DNA of 45,571 nucleotides from Halorubrum salipaludis. Lineage in GTDB: Archaea; Halobacteriota; Halobacteria; Halobacteriales; Haloferacaceae. Made by a program: the position numbers and the translations under genes. A model generated the notes under the pieces. The model saw nothing but the letters and a program-made list of their open reading frames with translations. It made no database searches and had not been told where the DNA came from. The DNA lies in contig NZ_NSKC01000016.1 in assembly GCF_002286985.1 (NCBI RefSeq), forward strand, positions 1 to 45,571, read 5' to 3'. Positions 24,212 through 34,200 of the stretch are shown here, in pieces. Numbering within the stretch: position 1 is the first letter of the stretch; each line of letters begins with the position of its first letter.

Positions 24212-25633
24212 ATGGCTGTCGCCGATCCCCCCGTGCCGGAACTCGCCGCGCGCGCGAGCGCCTGCGCCGACCGGCTCCGCGCCGCGGACCGCGTGCTGCT
24301 CGCGTCCCACATCGACGCCGACGGACTCACCAGCGGCGCGATCGCGTCGACGGCGCTCGAACGGGCCGGGATCGACCACGAGGTCGTCTTCGAGAAACAG
24401 CTCGACGCCGAGTCGATCGCCGGGATCGCGGCCCGCGAGTTCGACGTGGTGCTGTTCACCGACTTCGGCTCCGGTCAGCTCGACGTGATCGGCGAGCACG
24501 AGGACCGGGGCGACTTCGTCCCCGTGATCGCCGACCACCACCAGCCGGCCGACCGCGAGACGGAGTTCCACCTCAACCCACTGCTGGAGGGGATAAACGG
24601 GGCGAGCGAGCTGTCCGGAGCGGGCGCGAGCTACGTCCTCGCCCGCGCGCTGGAGGGGTCGGACGGCGACAACCGCGACCTCGCCGCGCTGGCGGTCGTC
24701 GGCGCCGTCGGCGACATGCAGGACTCCGACGGCGGGCTCGTCGGCGCCAACGAGGCGGTCGTCGCCGACGGCGTCGACGCCGGCGTCATCGAGACGCGGA
24801 CGGACCTCGACCTGTACGGCAGACAGACCCGGCCTCTGCCGAAGCTGTTGGAGTATGCCTCCGACGTGAAGATCCCGGGCGTCTCGAACGACGAGGCGGG
24901 CGCGATCTCCTTTCTGTCCGACCTCGACATCGACGTGAAACGCGACGGGGAGTGGCGGCGCTGGGTCGACCTCGACGGCGAGGAGCGACAGGTCCTCGCG
25001 TCCGCGCTGATGCGCCGCGCGGTCGCCTCCGGCGTTCCCGCCGACCGGATCGAGGCGCTGGTCGGCACCTCCTACACCCTCGTCGACGAGGAGCCCGGCA
25101 CCGAGCTGCGGGACGTGAGCGAGTTCTCCACCCTCCTCAACGCCACCGCCCGGTACGAGCGGGCGGACGTGGGACTGGCGGTGTGTCTCGGCGACCGCGG
25201 CGACGCGCTCGCGGAGGCGCGCCGGCTCCTCCGCAACCACCGGAAGAACCTCTCCGAGGGGCTCCAGTGGGTGAAAACCGAGGGCGTCACCGACGAGGAG
25301 CACCTCCAGTGGTTCGACGCCGGCTCGCGGATCCGCGAGACGATCGTCGGCATCGTCGCCGGGATGGCGATCGGCTCGCCGGCGGTCGACCGCTCGAAGC
25401 CCGTGATCGCGTTCGCCGAGGAGAGCGCGGAGGAACTGAAGGTGTCCTCGCGGGGATCCCACGCCCTCGTGCGGCGGGGTCTCGACCTCTCGGCGGTGAT
25501 GCGAGAGGCGAGTCAGGCGGTCGGCGGCGACGGCGGCGGCCACGACGTGGCCGCGGGCGCGACGATCCCGGTCGGCGAGCGCGACGCGTTCCTCGCCGAG
25601 GCGGACCGGCTGGTCGGCGAACAGCTCTCGTAG
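24212..25633 (+). CDS. DHH-family single-strand exonuclease (GAN/archaeal RecJ-like)
   Basis: The ATG at 24212 (TATA-like GAGTTTATCC about 30 nt upstream) gives 473 residues. DHH-phosphoesterase motifs are SHIDADGLTSG (I), FTDFGSGQLD (II), VIADHHQP (III) and VVGAVGDMQD (IV). A DHHA1-like end has SSRGSHALVRRGLDLSAVM and GGDGGGHDVAAGATI. The overall pattern matches archaeal RecJ/GAN, which associates with GINS at the replisome in other archaea. Haloarchaea have several paralogues, so the exact ortholog is not certain. Confidence 0.9.
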   Translation: MAVADPPVPELAARASACADRLRAADRVLLASHIDADGLTSGAIASTALERAGIDHEVVFEKQLDAESIAGIAAREFDVVLFTDFGSGQLDVIGEHEDRGDFVPVIADHHQPADRETEFHLNPLLEGINGASELSGAGASYVLARALEGSDGDNRDLAALAVVGAVGDMQDSDGGLVGANEAVVADGVDAGVIETRTDLDLYGRQTRPLPKLLEYASDVKIPGVSNDEAGAISFLSDLDIDVKRDGEWRRWVDLDGEERQVLASALMRRAVASGVPADRIEALVGTSYTLVDEEPGTELRDVSEFSTLLNATARYERADVGLAVCLGDRGDALAEARRLLRNHRKNLSEGLQWVKTEGVTDEEHLQWFDAGSRIRETIVGIVAGMAIGSPAVDRSKPVIAFAEESAEELKVSSRGSHALVRRGLDLSAVMREASQAVGGDGGGHDVAAGATIPVGERDAFLAEADRLVGEQLS

Positions 25634-25671
25634 GGGACGGTCCCGGCGGCCGGCGTTTCGATCGGAGGCCG

Positions 25672-26286
25672 TCAGTCGTCGGCGTACAGCGAGCTGAGGA
25701 CGAAGTCGTCGATCGCCGCGCGGGCCTCCTCCGGTGCGTCCGTGTGCCCCAATGCCATCCGGCGGCCCCGGGCGGCGTGGATGACGTCGGTGATGAGCTG
25801 TCCCATCCGCTCGGCGTCGACGGGTTCGAACACCCCCTGTTCGATCCCGTCCTCGACGACGTCGACGATGCTCCCGCGGACGCGGTCGTAGTGCTCGTCG
25901 AAGATCTCCCGGTGGTCACCGTCGTTTTGCGCGTGCGTGTACAGCTCGTGGTACACCTTCATGCGCTCCCAGTGGCCGAACTCCTCGAACTCGGGGCCGA
26001 AGAGACACTGGTCGATCCGGGCGTCGAGCTCGGCGCGGGGGTCGTCGGTCTCGTCCACTTCCACGCTCCCCTCGTACTGATCGATGACGTACTCCAGGAA
26101 CGCGGACAGCAGGTCGTACTTGCCGTCGAAGTGGTAGTGGATCACCTGCCGCGTCAGGTCCATCTCCTCGCCGATGTCGCGCATCCGGAGGTCCGTGTAC
26201 CCGTGCTTGCTCAGCGCACGGAACGTGGCCTCCATGATCACCTCCTCGGTGTCCTTGGAGGAGACCGTCTCGCGGGATTCGCTCAT
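25672..26286 (-). CDS. TetR family transcriptional regulator
   Basis: The ATG at 26284-26286 gives 204 residues. The N-terminal TetR helix-turn-helix reads IMEATFRALSKHGYTDLRMRDIGEEMDLTRQVIHYHFDGKYDLLSAF. An all-helical ligand domain follows. The longer frame to 26370 runs through the promoter region and is not used. It is divergent from the amidohydrolase with 99 nt between, so it probably represses that gene in response to a substrate (inference). A palindrome in that gap is a likely site. Confidence 0.9.
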   Translation of the reverse strand: MSESRETVSSKDTEEVIMEATFRALSKHGYTDLRMRDIGEEMDLTRQVIHYHFDGKYDLLSAFLEYVIDQYEGSVEVDETDDPRAELDARIDQCLFGPEFEEFGHWERMKVYHELYTHAQNDGDHREIFDEHYDRVRGSIVDVVEDGIEQGVFEPVDAERMGQLITDVIHAARGRRMALGHTDAPEEARAAIDDFVLSSLYADD

Positions 26287-26335
26287 ACGGTCCCCTCCGG
26301 CGGTGAGGTACATAAGCGATCCCTCCGGACCCGAC

Positions 26336-26367
26336 TTTACCATGCAGTAAATTTTTAACCTCATGGT
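26336..26367. promoter_or_regulatory. Dyad operator and promoter between TetR and amidohydrolase genes
   Basis: TTTAC-CATGCA-GTAAA (26336-26351) is a dyad. A wider pair ACCATG (26339-26344) and CATGGT (26362-26367) encloses the TATA-like AATTTTTAA, 25-37 nt before the amidohydrolase ATG at 26386. Position and symmetry fit binding by the divergent TetR protein. Confidence 0.6.
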
Positions 26368-26385
26368 CAAACAGTACAGTCACGC

Positions 26386-27741
26386 ATGACACGAAAGATC
26401 ATACAGGACGGGACGGTTCTCTCTCTCGACCCCGACATCGGCGATCTGGAGGAGGCGGACGTGCTGATCGAGGACGGAGAGATCGTCGAGGTCGGTCACG
26501 GGCTCTCGACCGAGAACGCCGAGGTCATCGACGCGTCCGGCCAGATCGTCGTCCCCGGCTTCGTCGACTCGCACATTCACCTCGCGCAGACGCAGGTCCG
26601 GGGCATCGCCGGCGACTGGTCGCTGATGAACGAGTACTTCGACCACATGCTCGGCAACATCACCGGGCTCTACCGGCCCGAGGACATGTACCTCGGCGGC
26701 CTCTTCGGCGCCTTCGAGAAGCTCCACACGGGGACCACCACGGCCCTGGACTGGTCGTACCCCAACACGCTCGAACACGGCGAACGCGCCGTCGACGCGC
26801 TGAAAGACGCCGGACTGCGTGCGGTGTACACCTACGGGCCGCCGGGCGACGACTCGGCGAAGTGGTGGTACGAGAGCGACGTGGGGCTCCCCGAGGAGAA
26901 CATTCGCGCACTCCACGAGGGGAAGATCCGCGACGACGACCTGCTCAGCCTCGCGCTCGGCCTCCGCGGCCCGGACTTCTGTACCGACGAGACCGCCCTG
27001 GCCGACCTGGAGCTGGCGCGCGATCTGGGGGCGCTCTCGACGATCCACATGGGCGCCGCGCTGTGGCCGTCCTCGGAGTACGGCGGCGACTACCAGGGCT
27101 TCGGCTGTCTCGAATACGAACTCGGCCCCGACGTCAACGTCGCCCACGGCAACCACTTCTCACAGGAGGACATCGACCACGCCGTCGAGCAGGGGGTCTC
27201 CTTCTCGTCGACGCCGGAGGTCGAGATGCAGATGGGCCACGGCATCCCCGTCACCGGGAAGGTGCTCGAGGCGGGCGGTCGCCCGTCGTGGGGCGTCGAC
27301 GTCTGCTCGAACGTCAGCGGTGACATGGGGAGCCAGATGCGGATCGGGATGCAGCTCCAGCGCATGTTCGACAACCAGGCCGTCTTAGAGGGCCACGAGG
27401 AGGTCACCGAGGTGAGCATCGCCGCGCGCGACACCCTCGAAATGGCCACTATCGAGGGCGCGAAGGCGCTCGGACTGGCAGACGAGATCGGGACGATCAC
27501 TCCCGGGAAGCGCGCCGACCTCGTCTGCTTCGACGCGGACGACTTCCTGACGGCCCCCTCGCACTCGCCGGTCGAGACCGTCGTGTTCCAGACCGACACC
27601 TCGCACATCGACACCGTCCTCGTCGACGGCGAGGTCGTCAAGCGCGACGGCGAACTGACGAACCCGAAGGTCCGCGAGGAGTTCGACCGGTTCGTCGCCT
27701 CCGGCGAGCGCCTGATCGACGAGGCCGGGATCGACCTGTAG
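26386..27741 (+). CDS. Amidohydrolase (TRZ/ATZ-type deaminase family)
   Basis: The 451-residue metal-dependent hydrolase has the amidohydrolase signature VPGFVDSHIHLAQTQVRG (HxH near 65-67). It has LHTGTTTALDW, the third His in STIHMGAALW and a fourth His in NVAHGNHFS. The final Asp is in SWGVDVCSN, and the C-terminal ITPGKRADLVCFDADDFL composite domain closes the barrel. Relatives deaminate or dechlorinate purines, pyrimidines, triazines or SAH. The substrate cannot be told. Control by the divergent TetR suggests a catabolic role. Confidence 0.9.
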   Translation: MTRKIIQDGTVLSLDPDIGDLEEADVLIEDGEIVEVGHGLSTENAEVIDASGQIVVPGFVDSHIHLAQTQVRGIAGDWSLMNEYFDHMLGNITGLYRPEDMYLGGLFGAFEKLHTGTTTALDWSYPNTLEHGERAVDALKDAGLRAVYTYGPPGDDSAKWWYESDVGLPEENIRALHEGKIRDDDLLSLALGLRGPDFCTDETALADLELARDLGALSTIHMGAALWPSSEYGGDYQGFGCLEYELGPDVNVAHGNHFSQEDIDHAVEQGVSFSSTPEVEMQMGHGIPVTGKVLEAGGRPSWGVDVCSNVSGDMGSQMRIGMQLQRMFDNQAVLEGHEEVTEVSIAARDTLEMATIEGAKALGLADEIGTITPGKRADLVCFDADDFLTAPSHSPVETVVFQTDTSHIDTVLVDGEVVKRDGELTNPKVREEFDRFVASGERLIDEAGIDL

Positions 27742-27787
27742 GCCCGCCGATCTGAGCCGCGATCCGCGGGCGAATCGGACGACAGGC

Positions 27788-27807
27788 GTTTTACGGTCCG
27801 GTAAAAC
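27788..27807. promoter_or_regulatory. Inverted repeat overlapping the promoter of the 28-codon ORF/DoxX pair
   Basis: GTTTTAC (27788-27794) and GTAAAAC (27801-27807) are perfect reverse complements separated by GGTCCG. The right arm merges with a TATA-like AAAACTTTAG about 30 nt before the ATG at 27838. It is likely an operator; a weak terminator for the amidohydrolase is an alternative. Confidence 0.55.
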
Positions 27808-27837
27808 TTTAGCCACCTCGGGCACACGTACGGGTGT

Positions 27838-27924
27838 ATGATACTCTTAGACGGAACGGATAGCGAATCGTACCGGGGCGGGCTCGCCGCGAATCCCGAC
27901 GGCATCGAGGTGGTGTCGGCGTGA
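27838..27924 (+). CDS. 28-codon ORF translationally coupled to the DoxX gene
   Basis: ATG at 27838 opens a frame encoding MILLDGTDSESYRGGLAANP and 8 more residues, ending at TGA 27922-27924. The GTG start of the DoxX gene at 27921 overlaps that stop by 4 nt. The only TATA-like box lies about 30 nt upstream of this ATG, so ribosomes should start here in a leaderless transcript. It may be a leader peptide, a small protein, or the N-terminal part of the DoxX gene after a frameshift. Confidence 0.55.
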   Translation: MILLDGTDSESYRGGLAANPDGIEVVSA

Positions 27925-28349
27925 GCGACGTGGAGTCGGCCGACGAGCCCGAGTCGGCCGCCGACGCGACCGCGGGCGGCGATCCGCCGTCGGCGATCGG
28001 CCGCGCGCTGTACGGCGGGGTGCTCGCGTACATGGCGGTGGACGGGTTCAAGAACAACGACAAGCGGGTCGAGGTGGCCGAAGAGAAGGGCGTGCCGATG
28101 CCGGACCTGCTCGTCCCGTTCGTTACCGGGATGCTGTTCGTCGCCAACCTCGGCGTCGTGTTCTGGAAGTTGCCCCGAGTATCGGCCGGCGCGCTCGTCA
28201 CGTTCTTCCTCGGCACCACCCCCGCGATCCACGACTTCTGGACGATGGAAGGGAAAGAGCGCCACGACAACAAGATCAACTTCCTGAAAAACCTCGCGCT
28301 GCTCGGCGGCGCGATCACCTATCTCGACGCCGCCGACAGCGACGAGTAG
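27921..28349 (+). CDS. DoxX-like small membrane protein
   Basis: The 142-residue protein starts at GTG, overlapping the 28-codon ORF. After an acidic Ala/Ser-rich N-terminus (about 25 residues) it has membrane segments around IGRALYGGVLAYMAVDGF, LLVPFVTGMLFVANLGVVFW, SAGALVTFFLGTTPAIHDFW and FLKNLALLGGAITYL. The PAIHDFW and LKNLALLGGA elements are typical of DoxX/DUF4267-like membrane proteins, sometimes tied to quinone or thiosulfate metabolism. The function here is not assigned. Confidence 0.85.
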   Translation: MSDVESADEPESAADATAGGDPPSAIGRALYGGVLAYMAVDGFKNNDKRVEVAEEKGVPMPDLLVPFVTGMLFVANLGVVFWKLPRVSAGALVTFFLGTTPAIHDFWTMEGKERHDNKINFLKNLALLGGAITYLDAADSDE

Positions 28350-28457
28350 TCCGCTGAGGTCCGTCGTTCCGTCCCGATCAGTGAAATCGGGTTCTACCGG
28401 AAAGCCGGGTCTTGATCAACGGCGGGAGTAGGGATACCGAGGCGGTGGTTCGGGCGT
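28350..28457. other. Intergenic flank of repeat element copy 2
   Basis: No gene is visible. GATCAACGGCGGGAGT at 28414-28429 matches 15 of 16 bases of the box beside copy 1 (7656-7671). A TTATAA box follows about 30 nt later in both places. Confidence 0.5.
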
Positions 28458-28826
28458 TTATAAGTATCCGGGTGGCGTTGCTGTCGGGTCCTTATAACCA
28501 GTCAGTAGCGTTGCGGCGAGCACTTCCAACCCCTCAGTCGCTCGGCTGTACGATGTTGTTTATAAACAGCTGATCGACACGGACGGTTCCAAAGCCCCAG
28601 TCGCGAGGCGGGCGCACGCTCGCTGCGGTCCGCAGTCGCTCACTACGTTCGCTCCTTGCGGTCCTTACGTCACCTGCGCCCGCCTCGCGACTGCCCCTTT
28701 GAGTCCCTCCCGGCCAGCATAGCACCGCACCTCACGCCTCCCCAGCCTCGCGGCTCACGGCTCGCGGCTTCGCCGCTCGCGTTCGCCGCGTCCCTCGCGC
28801 GTGCTGACTCGCGGCCTGTCGGCCGC
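28458..28826 (-). repeat. Structured dispersed element, copy 2
   Basis: Read on the minus strand: hairpin A (GCGGCC/GGCCGC, 28811-28826) and a short hairpin in the hairpin-B position (GCGGC/GCCGC, 28764-28776). The conserved block is at 28722-28749 and hairpin C has 27-nt arms at 28675-28701 and 28590-28616. TTATAA boxes lie at 28559, 28492 and 28458. Hairpin C pairs at 24 of 27 positions. It lies between two plus-strand genes, opposite in orientation to them. Confidence 0.85.
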
Positions 28827-29085
28827 TCGCAGGCACGCGCCACTGCACTTGTTCGTTTATAAGCGATCGTTGCCGTCACTCACATTTCCTTAAATATCCT
28901 GTTGTACCCACGGCTCTGCACGGCTCACTCCCGTCATCGATCGCTTCCGCTCCCGTACTGTCTACGCCGGCTGTCACCGAGTGAGAGGGTCCGTCGTCGA
29001 CGGCGTCAGGGATCGGCGATCACGCGACCGACAACGGTTCGAAGGTGGACGCAGTACCCGGACTCAACGAATCGTCGACCTCGAT
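28827..29085. other. Upstream region of the AddAB-like operon
   Basis: It holds a TTTATAAG box (28856-28863) and an AT-rich TTAAATATCC (28890-28899), a possible promoter. That would leave a leader of about 160 nt before the ATG at 29086. In-frame GTG 28981 is an alternative start, but the sequence between 28981 and 29085 does not look conserved. Confidence 0.4.
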
Positions 29086-29952
29086 ATGGAAGGAACGCGC
29101 ACACGCGACGACGGACTCCCGGACCGGCTGACGCTTCACGTCGGCGACGAAGAACGGCTGTTCGAGCGGGCCCGAACCCGCTCGCACCCGAACGAGCTCG
29201 TCGTCTCTCCGGTCGAACTCCACCAGCGGAACGTCCAGCGCCGGCTCCGCGAGGCGCGGCTGCCGGCGGACGCGTTCCGCTTCGCGGACCCAGTCGAGAT
29301 CTGTCTCCGCGTGTTGGAGGCGGCGGGCCGCCCGACCGCGGCCGTGGACCGCGTCGATCGGCTCGCGCTGATCCGGTCGATGCTCGGGGACGAGCCGGCC
29401 GACTCGCCGGACGACCCGCCGGCCGGCCTTTCCCTCCCGACGGGGCCGTCGTCTCGCGATCCGCAGCGCGTCGAGCAGATCCGGACCGAGGCGGAGGCGA
29501 TCACCAACTTCCACCCGGAGCGGATCGCGGCGTGGAGAAAGACGGCGGGAGAGGTCGACGATCCGATCGACGACGAAGCGAGGGAGCTCCTCGACGCCGC
29601 GCTCGCGGTCGAGCGCGAGCTGCGGGACCGGACCGCGAAGGCCGTCTCCGAGACGGCGCTCCTGCGCCGCGCGACGCGGTCGATCGCCGCGACGGACGGG
29701 GCGGCGTGGGCGGAGGCGCACCCGAACGCGGAGCGGCTCACGCTCCTCGGGCTCTCCAGTTTGTCGGCCCCGCACACCGACCTCGTCAACGCGCTGTTGA
29801 CCGCCACTCCCGTCGAGGTCCACGTCCACTTCCGAGCGGGGACCGGGGAGTATCTCCGGCGCCGGGTCCCGGACCTCCTCGCCGTCGACGATCCCGGGAC
29901 GGTGGCGCTCTCGGAAGCGGAGGCGCTCTCCGGCACGGAGGCATCCGAATGA
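29086..29952 (+). CDS. AddB-like helicase-nuclease accessory subunit, N-terminal half
   Basis: The 288-residue protein (from ATG 29086) resembles the N-terminal, non-catalytic helicase portion of AddB/RexB-type recombination subunits: ELVVSPVELHQRNVQRRLREARLP, ICLRVLEAAGRPT, and LTLLGLSSLSAPHTDLVNALLTATPVEVHVHF. No Walker A motif is present. It overlaps the next gene by 4 nt (ATGA), and that gene carries what looks like the continuing domain. The pair may be one AddB-like subunit encoded as two proteins. The AddB assignment rests on domain feel and operon partner and is moderate. Confidence 0.65.
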   Translation: MEGTRTRDDGLPDRLTLHVGDEERLFERARTRSHPNELVVSPVELHQRNVQRRLREARLPADAFRFADPVEICLRVLEAAGRPTAAVDRVDRLALIRSMLGDEPADSPDDPPAGLSLPTGPSSRDPQRVEQIRTEAEAITNFHPERIAAWRKTAGEVDDPIDDEARELLDAALAVERELRDRTAKAVSETALLRRATRSIAATDGAAWAEAHPNAERLTLLGLSSLSAPHTDLVNALLTATPVEVHVHFRAGTGEYLRRRVPDLLAVDDPGTVALSEAEALSGTEASE

Positions 29953-31205
29953 CGGGCGCCGACCGGCTCGCGCTCTCGGCGACGATCGACGCGCCCGACG
30001 TACCAGTGATCGAGGTCGCCTCCCCGACCCGCCGCGACGAGGCCCGCAGTGCGATGGCGGCGGCGGCCGGGCTCCGGGACCGAGGCGTTCCGGTCCGGGA
30101 TGTCGCGGTCGCGGTCCGGGACCTCGACTCCTACGAGGAGCCGCTGTTCCGGGCGGCGATCCAGCACGAGATCGCGCCCGTGTTCTGGACGCAGCTCCGC
30201 GTGACTCGAACCCGGCCGTACGCCCTCGTCGAGTCGGTGTGCGAGGCGCTGGCCGGAGACGCCGTCGACCGCGAGACGCTCCTCCGCCCACTCGAACTCC
30301 GGTGGTCCCCGGCCGCCGCCTCCGCCGCCGATCCGGGGTCCGCGGCGTGGCCGATCGAACCCGCGGCGGTCCACCGGGCTCGGGAGGCCCTCCCGGAGGG
30401 CGCGCGGCCGGTTTCCGAGTGGACCGAGGCGATCGATTCGAGCGCCGGGGTCGACGACCGGTTCCGCCGGTTCGTCGGGTGGCTCGACGCCGCCCCGGAG
30501 CCGGAGCCGGCGTCGGTCGCCTCGGTGCTCGGCGAGGCGATCGAGGGGTACGCCGACCGCGGGCTCCCGGAGACGAAGGCCGCCGACTCGCCGGCGCTGC
30601 TCGACACCGAGACCGACGCGCGGGCTGTCGTGCGGGTCCGCACCCTCGTCCGACAGCTGCGCCACAAGTTCGCTGACCGCCTCGCGGAGGGGACGCTGGA
30701 GCGCTCGTGGGCCGACGCCGCCGACCTCGCCCGCGTCATCGCCACGCAGCGGCCCGGTCGGCGGGAGCACTCGAACGCCCGCGCGCTCGACATCTTCGAG
30801 GCGAACGATCTCTGGGCGCTCGACGTCCCGTACGTGATCGCGGTCGGGCTGACGGCCGAGGAGTGGCCGCGGCCGTCGCAGTCCGCGCTTCCCCCGGAGT
30901 TCCGAGAGGCCGTCCTCCGGGGCGAGGGCCCGACGGGAGCGCTCGCGCCGCAGCCGGCGTGGGTCGGCGGCCGCGACCGCGACCAGTTCGTCGACGCGCT
31001 CCGGACGGCGGGGGACTGCGTCGTCGTCACCCGTCACACCCGGACCCCGAGCGGCGACGACGTAGCGCGGTCCCCCCTGCTCGACCACGTCGAGACGCGG
31101 CGGGTCTCCGAGGAGTCCCGGCGGCGACTGGTCGGAACGGATCCGGAGCTTCCGCCGGAACTTCGGGCGATCGTCGACGGGGACACGGAGGGGGACGATG
31201 GCTGA
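29949..31205 (+). CDS. AddB-like helicase-nuclease accessory subunit, C-terminal half without nuclease
   Basis: From ATG 29949 the protein has 418 residues. It opens with PVIEVASPTRRDEARSAMAAAAGL and VAVAVRDLDSYEEPLFRAAI, like the second helicase-like domain of AddB. Later it has DVPYVIAVGLTAEEWPRP, the AddB-type 'Gl.dg.wP' element, and TAGDCVVVTRHTR. It ends at RAIVDGDTEGDDG, with no PD-(D/E)XK or Fe-S cysteines, unlike bacterial AddB. It overlaps the UvrD-family gene by 8 nt. Confidence 0.65.
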   Translation: MTGADRLALSATIDAPDVPVIEVASPTRRDEARSAMAAAAGLRDRGVPVRDVAVAVRDLDSYEEPLFRAAIQHEIAPVFWTQLRVTRTRPYALVESVCEALAGDAVDRETLLRPLELRWSPAAASAADPGSAAWPIEPAAVHRAREALPEGARPVSEWTEAIDSSAGVDDRFRRFVGWLDAAPEPEPASVASVLGEAIEGYADRGLPETKAADSPALLDTETDARAVVRVRTLVRQLRHKFADRLAEGTLERSWADAADLARVIATQRPGRREHSNARALDIFEANDLWALDVPYVIAVGLTAEEWPRPSQSALPPEFREAVLRGEGPTGALAPQPAWVGGRDRDQFVDALRTAGDCVVVTRHTRTPSGDDVARSPLLDHVETRRVSEESRRRLVGTDPELPPELRAIVDGDTEGDDG

Positions 31206-34200
31206 TGACGGCGAGGACGGCGACGACGGCCCCCTCAGGCTACGAGGCGCACAGCGGGAGATCCGGGACGCGTACGTCGCGTCCGACGCCGGGCTGTTCA
31301 CCCTCGACTGCGTTCCGGGCGCCGGCAAGTCGGTCGTCGCCCACCACGTCGCCGCCGAGGACCTCCTCCGCCGCTACGCGGCCGGGGATCGGACCCCCGA
31401 GCAACACGTCGCGGTCGTCTCGTTCAACCGCGACGAGGCGGCCGAGATCGTCCCGGCGATCTGCGACCGGCTGCGGGCGATCGTCGAGGGAGACCTCGTC
31501 CCCGCCGCGGCCGAGGTCAGCGAGGCGGAGCTGCGATACCTCCAGCAGCGCGTGCGACAGGCGCCCTACGCGGGCACGATAGACGGGTTCCTGCGCGGGA
31601 TATTCCGGGAGTTCGCCGCCGACATCGGCTTCGACGAGGTGCCGTCGGTCGGGAACGACGCGCTCCTGCGGCGCGTCCACCGCGACTGCTACGAGTCGCT
31701 CCGCGGCGAGTCGGACCACGCCCGGCGGCTCCGCCGCCTGGAAGACGCGTACCCCGACGGCGAGTACGACGCCGGCGTCGAGGAGATGCTCGCGGACGCG
31801 CTGCGGTACTGCCGCGACCGACGCCTCTCGACCGAGGCGTTCCGGTCGGCGCTGACGCGGACGCGCGACTCCGTGTACCCCGACGGGAAACCCGACTCGT
31901 TCGACGACATCGCGCGGTCGGTCGCGCGGTTCGTCGAGGGCGAGAGCGAGAGCGTCGAGGGCGAGGACTCCAGAGACGGGGGCGCCGCCGACCGCGTCCG
32001 CGAGGCGGTGACCGGCTCGGACCGGGAGCGCCTGCTCGCCGCCGACCGCGAGCTGTACGACGCGTGGGACGCGCGCATCGACGACTTCTGTGCCGTCCTC
32101 TCGGCGTATCGGGCTCGTTACCGCGAGGCGGTCCGCGAGCGCGGCGTCGTCTCGCACACCGACGTGGCGTACCTCGTGGACGCGTACTTCGCCGACCCGG
32201 AGGAGCGGCCGGACGTTCCGGATCCGCTCCGCGCGGTCGACGCCACGCACCGCGACCGGGTGCTCCGGACGTACCGGTCGCGGATCCGGAGCCTAGTCAT
32301 CGACGAGGCGCAGGACGTCTCGGCCGTCCAGCACGCCGCACTCTCCCACGTCGTGACCGACGACTCGCGCGTGTTCGCCTGCGGCGACGTGCGTCAGGGC
32401 ATCTACCTGTGGCGCCACGCCGACCCGCGGTGGTTCGCCGCCGCGACGACCGAGGGGACCTACCTCGGCGTGGACTGGGACGTTCACGAGAACCGGACGG
32501 CGACGGCCACGTACCGGTGCGCACCCGATGTCGCCGCGGGGATCAACGCGATCGCGGAACCGGTGTTCACCGACCCGGCCCGCGGGGGGCTCGGCGACCT
32601 CGACGCCTCGTACCCGCGGTTGGACGCGGCCCGCGAGGGGGCTCGTGATCTCGACGGCGACGCTGACTTCGACGGCGATTCCCCCGCGGTCCACGTCTCG
32701 TCGTTCGCCGGCGTCGGCCGTCCCGGCTCCGCGACGTGGGCGGATCCCGACGGAGCGACCGGGGAGGCGAACGTGCTCGCGACCCACGTCTCGCGGGGAC
32801 TCGCCGACGGGACCTTCCGCGACGCCGACGGCGACCCGCTCGGCGTCACGGTGCTGTTCCGCCGCGGGACGCGGATGCCCGAGTACGAGGCGGCGTTCGC
32901 CGCCGAGGAGCTCCGCGTCCGCACCGCGACCGACGCGTTATTCGACTCCCCCGCGGTCGAGGCTGTGCTCGCCGTCTGCGAGTGGCTGATCGCGCCCGGA
33001 TCCCCGGAGCGCACGGCGGAACTACTCACCGAGTCACCGCTGAGCGGCACCTTCGACTCGGCCCCGTTCGAGGCGGGCTCGTGGGACCTCGATCGGGCGC
33101 TCGACGACGACTCGGCCGACCTCTCGGACGCGCAGCGACGGGTCGTCCGCGGGCTCGTCCGGCTCCGCGACCGGCGCGACGCCGTCGACCGGCTTCCGGC
33201 GAGCGCGTACGTCGAGGACGTGATCGAGGCGCTCGCGCTGCGGGCCGACCCCAACGGGTGCGTCGACGAGACGGAGCCGGCCCAGCGGGTCGCGAACGTG
33301 GACGCGCTCGTCGAGACGGTCGCCGAGTGGGAGGGTGACGCCCGTCTCTCACCCGCCGAGCTGGTCGACCTCGCGGAGCCGTTTCGCGAGGACCCGAGCG
33401 TCGGCCCGGCGCAGCCGAGCGCGGCCGGCGCCGACTACGACGTCGAGTTCCGCACGGTTCACCGGGCCAAGGGGGACCAGGACGACGTGGTCGTCGTCGC
33501 CGACCCCGCCTTCGAGGTCTGGGCGCGCGGGCCCCACACTCGGCGATTCGTCGCGCAGGGGGAGATCGCAGGGCTCGCCCCGCCGACGGACACGGACGTG
33601 CCCGAGGACATCGCCGTCCCGCCGTTCGACGGCGGGCTGTACGGCGCCGGGGACGGCTGGGGCCGCGACGCCGGGCTCCGCTGGGTGACGGCCCGCTGGC
33701 GGGACTCGGTTGCCGATTCCCTTGCCGGGTCCGCCGAGTCCGCCGGTCGCGACGCCCTCGTCGGCCCGGAGCGGCTCCGCCGCGTGGCAGAGAACGAGCG
33801 CGCCGAGGCGTGGCGGCTGCTGTACGTGGCGCTGACGCGGGCCCGGGACCACCTCGTCGTGCCCCTTCCGCGCTCGGACGGGGGCGAGGACCGGCCGCGG
33901 GACCGGTGGCTCGACGCGCTCCGCGACGGGCTGGCGTTCCCCCGCGACGGCGGCGACTCCTACGAGCTGCGGCTCGACGCGGGCCAGGACCGAGACCCGA
34001 ACCGAGACGCGATCGAGATCGGCGTCAACGACGTGGACCTGTTTGCCGGCCGCGACGACCCAGCGCCTCAAACCGGGCGCGACCGCGTCGCCGTCTCCCC
34101 GCCGCGCCGCGACCGGCTCGACCCGTGGATCCCCCGGTTCCTGAGCCCCAGCACGATGTACCCGCTGACGGAGGACGCGGACCGGTACGCGCTCGCCCAC

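Noticed and set aside
28534-28725. Open frame across repeat copy 2
   Set aside because: Same artefact; it runs across hairpin C and has no start signal.
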